Assembly: GCA_036824045.1 (NCBI GenBank)
Contig: DAITAZ010000007.1
Coordinates: forward strand, 38,489 to 102,488
Length of the DNA stretch: 64,000 nucleotides
Direction of reading: 5' to 3'
From: DAITAZ01 sp036824045
Lineage (GTDB): Bacteria; Pseudomonadota; Gammaproteobacteria; Burkholderiales; Rhodocyclaceae
Made by a program: the position numbers and the translations under genes. Position 1 is the stretch's first letter. Each line of letters begins with the position of its first letter. Below, piece by piece: positions 60,214 to 64,000 of this stretch. Below the pieces are notes generated by a model that ran no database searches, was not told where the DNA came from, and was given only the letters and a program-made list of their open reading frames with translations.

Positions 60214-60777
60214 TCAAGGCTGTGGCGGATGTCCAGGTTCCTGTGGAGTGCGCGCTTGAGTGTCCAGGCGGATCAGTTCGGCAAGAAGCTCTTCGGCGCT
60301 TTCCTCCTCTCGCTTGCCTGCCGTGTCGACGACGATTCGGTCGGCGGTCCACGGGTCATACGCACGGTGCGCGACTTCGTCCCAGGTGGGCAATTTCATG
60401 CCCGGAATGTCGGGCAGTCGGGTGTCGATTCTGCGGCGGTGCTCGTCCGTGTCGGAGCACGCCACTTCGATGTTGATGTAACGGGCGTCGGATACCGACG
60501 CCACCTGCTCCCATTCCCGACGGGTCAGCTCCAGCGGGTTGCAGGAGTCCGCGACCACGCTGACGCCCACGCTCAGGGTGTCGCGGGCGATGCGATAGGC
60601 CAGGCGGTAGCCCTCAGCCTCGACGCTGGCCGCGAGGAGTTCGCGCAGGCCCTGCTCGACGGTGTCGATGCGCAGGTAGGCGCAGCGCAGATGCCTCGCC
60701 ATGCGGCGTGCGAGGGTGGTCTTCCCGCTGCCGGGGAGGCCGGAAAAGATGTAGAGGACCGGGGCTGTGTGCGTCAC
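60214..60777 (-). CDS. P-loop kinase/AAA family ATP-binding protein
   Basis: A 187-residue P-loop protein (zeta-toxin/shikimate-kinase-like fold). Walker A is SGLPGSGKTTLARRMA at about 10-25. RIDTVEQGLR, VVADSCNPLELTRREW and a C-terminal lid region with RRIDTRLPDIPGMKLPTW follow. Such proteins phosphorylate small metabolites or sugars; the substrate is not known. GTG 60777 is chosen because GGAG lies 7 bp upstream; the open frame extends to 60873 without similarity. Confidence 0.8.
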   Translation of the reverse strand: MTHTAPVLYIFSGLPGSGKTTLARRMARHLRCAYLRIDTVEQGLRELLAASVEAEGYRLAYRIARDTLSVGVSVVADSCNPLELTRREWEQVASVSDARYINIEVACSDTDEHRRRIDTRLPDIPGMKLPTWDEVAHRAYDPWTADRIVVDTAGKREEESAEELLAELIRLDTQARTPQEPGHPPQP

Positions 60778-60888
60778 GTTGGTTCTCCGGACGGCCAAAT
60801 TCTGATTCGCCCGCCCGGTGCGGCGTTGGGCGCCCAACCGGGCGGTGCGTTCCCGCTGGCATGCCCCCTGCACTGGTTGCCCACGCCC

Positions 60889-61242
60889 TCAGCCGGCGAC
60901 GGCGGCGGTGAGGGCGATTTCCACCCGCCAGCCCGGGTGGGCGAGCCCGGCCGCTTGCACGCAGGCCCGGGCGGGGGCGGTGCCGGCGGGCACCCAGGCG
61001 TCCCACACCTCGTTCATGCCCGCGTAGTCGGCCATGTCCACCAGGTACACGGTGGCCATGAGGATGCGTCCCTTGCTGGCGCCGGCCCGGGCGAGCAGGC
61101 CCTCCAGGCTGGCCAGCACCTCGGCGGTCTGGGTGCGGATGTCCGCCCCGGCGGTGGCAGGCACTTCCACGGTGTAGACCACGCCGTTGTGGATCACCAG
61201 ATCGGAATAGCGGGCGGTGGTGCCCTGTCGTTCAATGTCCAT
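60889..61242 (-). CDS. RidA/YjgF family protein
   Basis: A 117-residue RidA-like protein that probably hydrolyses reactive enamine/imine intermediates. It shows the typical ARYSDLVIHNGVVYTV start, the AGADIRTQTAEVLASLEGLL helix, and the Arg of PARACVQ where the catalytic Arg of RidA lies. The trimeric fold is inferred. ATG 61242 or 61248 may start it. The divergent AraC gene begins 60 bp away. Confidence 0.86.
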   Translation of the reverse strand: MDIERQGTTARYSDLVIHNGVVYTVEVPATAGADIRTQTAEVLASLEGLLARAGASKGRILMATVYLVDMADYAGMNEVWDAWVPAGTAPARACVQAAGLAHPGWRVEIALTAAVAG

Positions 61243-61302
61243 GACCATCTCCCCACAAAGCCCGGATGTTACCCGCGCCCGGCCGGGTGGTAAGGTGGAG
61301 GC

Positions 61303-62139
61303 ATGAACCCGCCGCGCCCCAGTCTCCGTCTGGCCCGCCCGGCCGCGCTGCCGGGGCTGACCTGGTTGCGCGCCGAGCACAGCCGCCAGCGTTTTGGCCG
61401 CCACAGCCACGAGGAATACGCCCTGGGTGTGATCACCGCCGGGGCGCTGGGTTTTGACTATCGGGGCAGCCGCCACGTGGCCGCCGTGGGCGAGCTGAAC
61501 CTGGTGATCCCCGGCGAACCCCATACGGGCGAGCCCGCCGGGCCCGAGCCCTGGAGCTACCGCATGCTCTACCTGGCGCCGGAACGGCTGAGCCAGGCGG
61601 CCAGCCAGCTTGCGGGGCGGGCGGCGGGCCTGCCCCATTTCGGCCCCGGCGTGTTGCGGGACGCCACCCTCGCCAGTGCCTTGCTGCAACTGCATGCGGG
61701 CCTGGAGGCGGGAGACATGCCGGCGCTGGAGGCGGAATCCCGCCTGCTGGCGCTGCTCGCGGCCTGGATCGCCCGGCACGGGCAGGTGGCGCCGGCGGCC
61801 CGCCGGTGGCAGCCGGACCTGGCACCGGTGCGCGACTACCTGGAAGCCCATTGGGCGGACCGCCCGACCCTGACCCAGCTTGCCGCCCTGGCGGGCCTCT
61901 CGCCCTACCGTCTGCTGCGGGCCTTTGCCCGGCAGTTTGGGCTGCCACCCCATGCCTACCTGCTCCAGCGCCAGGTGCGGGAAGCCCGGCGGCGGCTGGA
62001 GGCGGGCGAGCCCCCCGCCCAGGCGGCGCTGGCCTGCGGCTTTGCCGACCAGAGCCACCTCAACCGCCACTTCAAGCGGGCGTTGGGCATGACGCCCGGC
62101 CAGTACTGCAATTTCGTCCAAGACCGCCGCCGCCCTTGA
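61303..62139 (+). CDS. AraC family transcriptional regulator
   Basis: A 278-residue regulator with an N-terminal cupin (AraC-binding) domain (RFGRHSHEEYALGVITAGALGFDYRG, about 30-55) and a C-terminal double HTH (LAALAGLSPYRLLRAFARQFGLPPHAYLLQRQV and ALACGFADQSHLNRHFKRALGMTPGQY). It is divergent from the RidA gene, so it may regulate it; the methyltransferase follows 80 bp downstream. Confidence 0.88.
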   Translation: MNPPRPSLRLARPAALPGLTWLRAEHSRQRFGRHSHEEYALGVITAGALGFDYRGSRHVAAVGELNLVIPGEPHTGEPAGPEPWSYRMLYLAPERLSQAASQLAGRAAGLPHFGPGVLRDATLASALLQLHAGLEAGDMPALEAESRLLALLAAWIARHGQVAPAARRWQPDLAPVRDYLEAHWADRPTLTQLAALAGLSPYRLLRAFARQFGLPPHAYLLQRQVREARRRLEAGEPPAQAALACGFADQSHLNRHFKRALGMTPGQYCNFVQDRRRP

Positions 62140-62219
62140 TGTGAAAGTTCCGACGCAGATGCCTGCCGCGCCCCGGGAGGGGCCGGGGGCGGCGCACTTC
62201 TTTCACACGGAGCGGACTC

Positions 62220-63029
62220 ATGCTGGAGCGTTACGTACATGGCTACTCGGCCCGGGAGGCCGAGCGCCTCGGGGCCCAGGCCCACATCCTGGAAGAGCTG
62301 ATCCACGGCGGCATCGACTTTGCCCCCGGCAGCCGGGTGCTGGAGGCGGGCTGCGGCGTTGGCGCCCAGAGCGTGGCCCTGGCCCGGCGCCATCCGGGGG
62401 TGGCCTTCGAGGCGGTGGACCAATCGGCGGCTTCACTGCAGGCCGCGGCCGAGCGGGTGGCGGCCTTGGGGGCGGGTAACTTCTGCTTTCGTCAGGCGGA
62501 CCTGATGGCCCTGCCCCACGACGACGGCAGCTTCGACGCGGTGTTCCTCTGCTTCGTGCTGGAGCATCTGGCCGAGCCGCTCCGGGCCCTGGCGGAACTG
62601 CGCCGGGTGTTGCGCCCGGGCGGGCCGCTGGTGGTGTTCGAGGGCGACCACGGGGGCGTGCTGGCCTGGCCGGAAGACCCGGCGCTGCCGCGGCTGGTGG
62701 CGGCGGTGAGCGCGCTGCAACGGGCACGGGGCGGGGACCCCTGCATCGGCCGCCGGCTCCAGCCCCTGCTGCGGGCGGCAGGCTTCGAGGCCGTGGCGGT
62801 GGCGCCGCGCATCGCCTATGCCGACGAGGCCCGGCCCGCATGGGCGGGCGGTTTCACCCGCGACACCTTTACCGCCATGATGGCCGGGCAGCGCCAGGCC
62901 GTGCTCGCGGCCGGCCTCCTCTCGGCGGGGGAGTGGGATGCGGGGATCGCCGCCCTGGACCGCGCCGCCGCCCCCGGCGGCACTTTCAGCTACAGCTTTT
63001 ACCGGGCGTGGGGCCGCCGCCCCGCGTGA
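62220..63029 (+). CDS. SAM-dependent methyltransferase
   Basis: A 269-residue class I methyltransferase. Motif I is VLEAGCGVGAQSVALARR (about 40-57), then FEAVDQSAASLQAA, and the motif FDAVFLCFVLEHLAEPLRALAELRRVLRPGGPLVVFEGDHG, typical of the UbiE/Methyltransf_11 group. Substrates of this group are varied (quinones, lipids, small metabolites). A CGGAG Shine-Dalgarno lies upstream of ATG 62220. It is convergent with the AEC transporter. Confidence 0.88.
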   Translation: MLERYVHGYSAREAERLGAQAHILEELIHGGIDFAPGSRVLEAGCGVGAQSVALARRHPGVAFEAVDQSAASLQAAAERVAALGAGNFCFRQADLMALPHDDGSFDAVFLCFVLEHLAEPLRALAELRRVLRPGGPLVVFEGDHGGVLAWPEDPALPRLVAAVSALQRARGGDPCIGRRLQPLLRAAGFEAVAVAPRIAYADEARPAWAGGFTRDTFTAMMAGQRQAVLAAGLLSAGEWDAGIAALDRAAAPGGTFSYSFYRAWGRRPA

Positions 63030-63032
63030 GGC

Positions 63033-63905
63033 CTACAGCACGATGGCCAGGGCCAGCGGCAGAAACACCAGCGCGCCCAGGTTGCCGATGAGCACGATGG
63101 AGGCCACCCGCTCCGGTTCCTGGCGGTAACGCTCGGCGAACAGGAAGTTGAGCACCGCCGGCGGCAGCGCCCCGTACACCAGCAGCATGGCGGCCTGCTG
63201 GGGCGGCAGTTGCAGCGCCTGGGCCAGCACCCAGGCCAGCGCCATCCCCGCCAGCGGGCGCAGGGTGGCGCCCACCGCCGCCACCTTCCAGTCCGCGAAG
63301 GAAACGCCGGTCAGCCTCACCCCCAGGGCGAACAGCAGCAGCGGGATCGACACATCCCCCAGCATGCGGATGGCGATCAGCAAGGGCTGCCACAACTGGA
63401 CGCCCGTCACCGCCACCGCCAGTCCGGCAACGGCCGCCGCCACCACCGGAATGCGCCACAACTGCAGCAGCCGGGTGGAAGGGTCCAGCATCTTCGCCCC
63501 CAGCGAGAAATGCAGCGTGTTTTCCACCATGAAGAGGATCACCGCCGCCGGCAGCGCGGCCTCCCCCCAGGTGAGCAGGGCCAGCGGCAGGCCGATGTTG
63601 CCGGAGTTGTTGAACATCATCGGCGGCACGAAGGTCTTGCGCTGCACCCCCATCCAGCCCGCCAGCGGCCAGGCCAGCGCCCCCATGGCCAGCAGCAGCA
63701 CCAGCGCTCCCAGCGCCAGCCAGCCGAAGGCGGCCAGCTCGAAGGTCTTGCCCGCCATGGCCGAGAACACCAGCGCCGGCACGAACACATCCATGTTCAA
63801 CCGGTTGGCCACCGCCATCTCCGGCCGGTGCCGGCGCCCATAGAAATAACCGGCGCCCACGATGGCGAAAATCGGAAAGAGAATGGCGGTAATGCGCAGC
63901 AGCAT
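63033..63905 (-). CDS. AEC (auxin efflux carrier) family transporter
   Basis: A 290-residue membrane protein with about ten helices: IFPIFAIVGAGYFYGRR, the central MMFNNSGNIGLPLALLTWGEAALP, IPLLLFALGVRL and the late LLVYGALPPAVLNFLFAERY. These are AEC-family features, as in malonate/malate or related carriers. ATG 63905 is taken; the open frame upstream is Pro/Arg-rich and unlike the family. The stop is 3 bp from the convergent methyltransferase gene. Confidence 0.85.
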   Translation of the reverse strand: MLLRITAILFPIFAIVGAGYFYGRRHRPEMAVANRLNMDVFVPALVFSAMAGKTFELAAFGWLALGALVLLLAMGALAWPLAGWMGVQRKTFVPPMMFNNSGNIGLPLALLTWGEAALPAAVILFMVENTLHFSLGAKMLDPSTRLLQLWRIPVVAAAVAGLAVAVTGVQLWQPLLIAIRMLGDVSIPLLLFALGVRLTGVSFADWKVAAVGATLRPLAGMALAWVLAQALQLPPQQAAMLLVYGALPPAVLNFLFAERYRQEPERVASIVLIGNLGALVFLPLALAIVL

Positions 63906-64000
63906 GGCAAGGCTCGGCAGGGCAATGGCAGGCGATGATGCAGCAAAAGGCGCCCGCCCGCGAATTGGGGCTTGCCGCAAGGCCGGGCCGCAGCGGGTAA

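Noticed and set aside
1..64000. CRISPR arrays, insertion sequences, prophage, tRNA or rRNA genes
   Set aside because: No spaced repeat arrays, transposase or integrase motifs, or recognisable tRNA/rRNA sequences were seen on reading both strands; a tRNAscan and repeat search could still find something small.

Overview
This 64 kb window is dense, GC-rich chromosomal DNA, apparently from a betaproteobacterium, most likely in the Rhodocyclales (Azospira/Thauera/Azoarcus-like). The evidence is hemE next to priA, heptosyltransferase-type LPS genes, a PHB-type acetoacetyl-CoA reductase, a paired heme/ferroxidase bacterioferritin and many PAS kinases. The genus is an inference from gene content and protein style; no rRNA or tRNA gene was seen. 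I found no insertion sequence, prophage or CRISPR array.

Layout. 1-4.1 kb: LPS/surface polysaccharide genes (two GT9 glycosyltransferases, a hexapeptide acyltransferase, and an unusual O-antigen ligase-GT9 fusion). 4.2-9.4 kb: a response regulator with a degenerate sigma-54 AAA+ domain, hemE with a strong terminator, an AT-rich 0.5 kb gap with DnaA-box-like sites, and priA. 9.5-15.8 kb: a heavy-metal RND efflux operon (small secreted protein, outer-membrane factor, adaptor, pump, PII-like protein). 16-19.4 kb: an acyltransferase-3 membrane protein and an OprC/NosA-type copper TonB receptor. 19.5-27.8 kb: an AraC regulator divergent from an acyl-CoA degradation operon (SDR dehydrogenase, thiolase, EamA transporter, acyl-CoA dehydrogenase, family III CoA-transferase), followed by MFS and MOSC genes on the other strand. 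27.9-33.4 kb: a two-component cluster (PAS kinase plus two single-domain regulators, divergent from a REC-PAS-kinase-REC hybrid). 33.4-37 kb: two complementary bacterioferritin subunits, then a LysR regulator divergent from an SbtA/SbtB bicarbonate uptake pair. 37-47 kb: housekeeping and envelope genes (exonuclease III, pyrE, coiled-coil secreted proteins, acyltransferase, ABC-F, DUF1176, phaB, Lrp regulator, leuA). 47-53.5 kb: an ABC-2 exporter operon, a diguanylate cyclase, an MFS exporter and YjdM/PhnA. 54.1-59.2 kb: a four-gene hydrogenase-kinase locus. 59.2-64 kb: EamA transporter, P-loop kinase, RidA, AraC regulator, methyltransferase and AEC transporter.

The most striking system is at 54.1-59.2 kb. 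It holds a cytoplasmic [NiFe] hydrogenase small and large subunit, a hydrogenase maturation protease, and, overlapping it by 14 bp, a histidine kinase whose N-terminus is a Rieske [2Fe-2S] domain followed by a coiled coil and two PAS domains. It has no membrane anchor, no cytochrome b, no Tat signal and no other Hyp genes nearby. I read it as a hydrogen-sensing module in which electrons from H2 may pass through the Fe-S chain to the kinase's own Rieske cluster. The large subunit keeps a cleavable C-terminal tail and the small subunit has Asp in place of one proximal-cluster Cys, both unlike the classical HupUV/HoxBC sensors.

Other themes are metal handling (RND efflux, copper receptor, bacterioferritins, a possible Fur site) and small PII-family proteins encoded beside transporters (the RND pump and SbtA).
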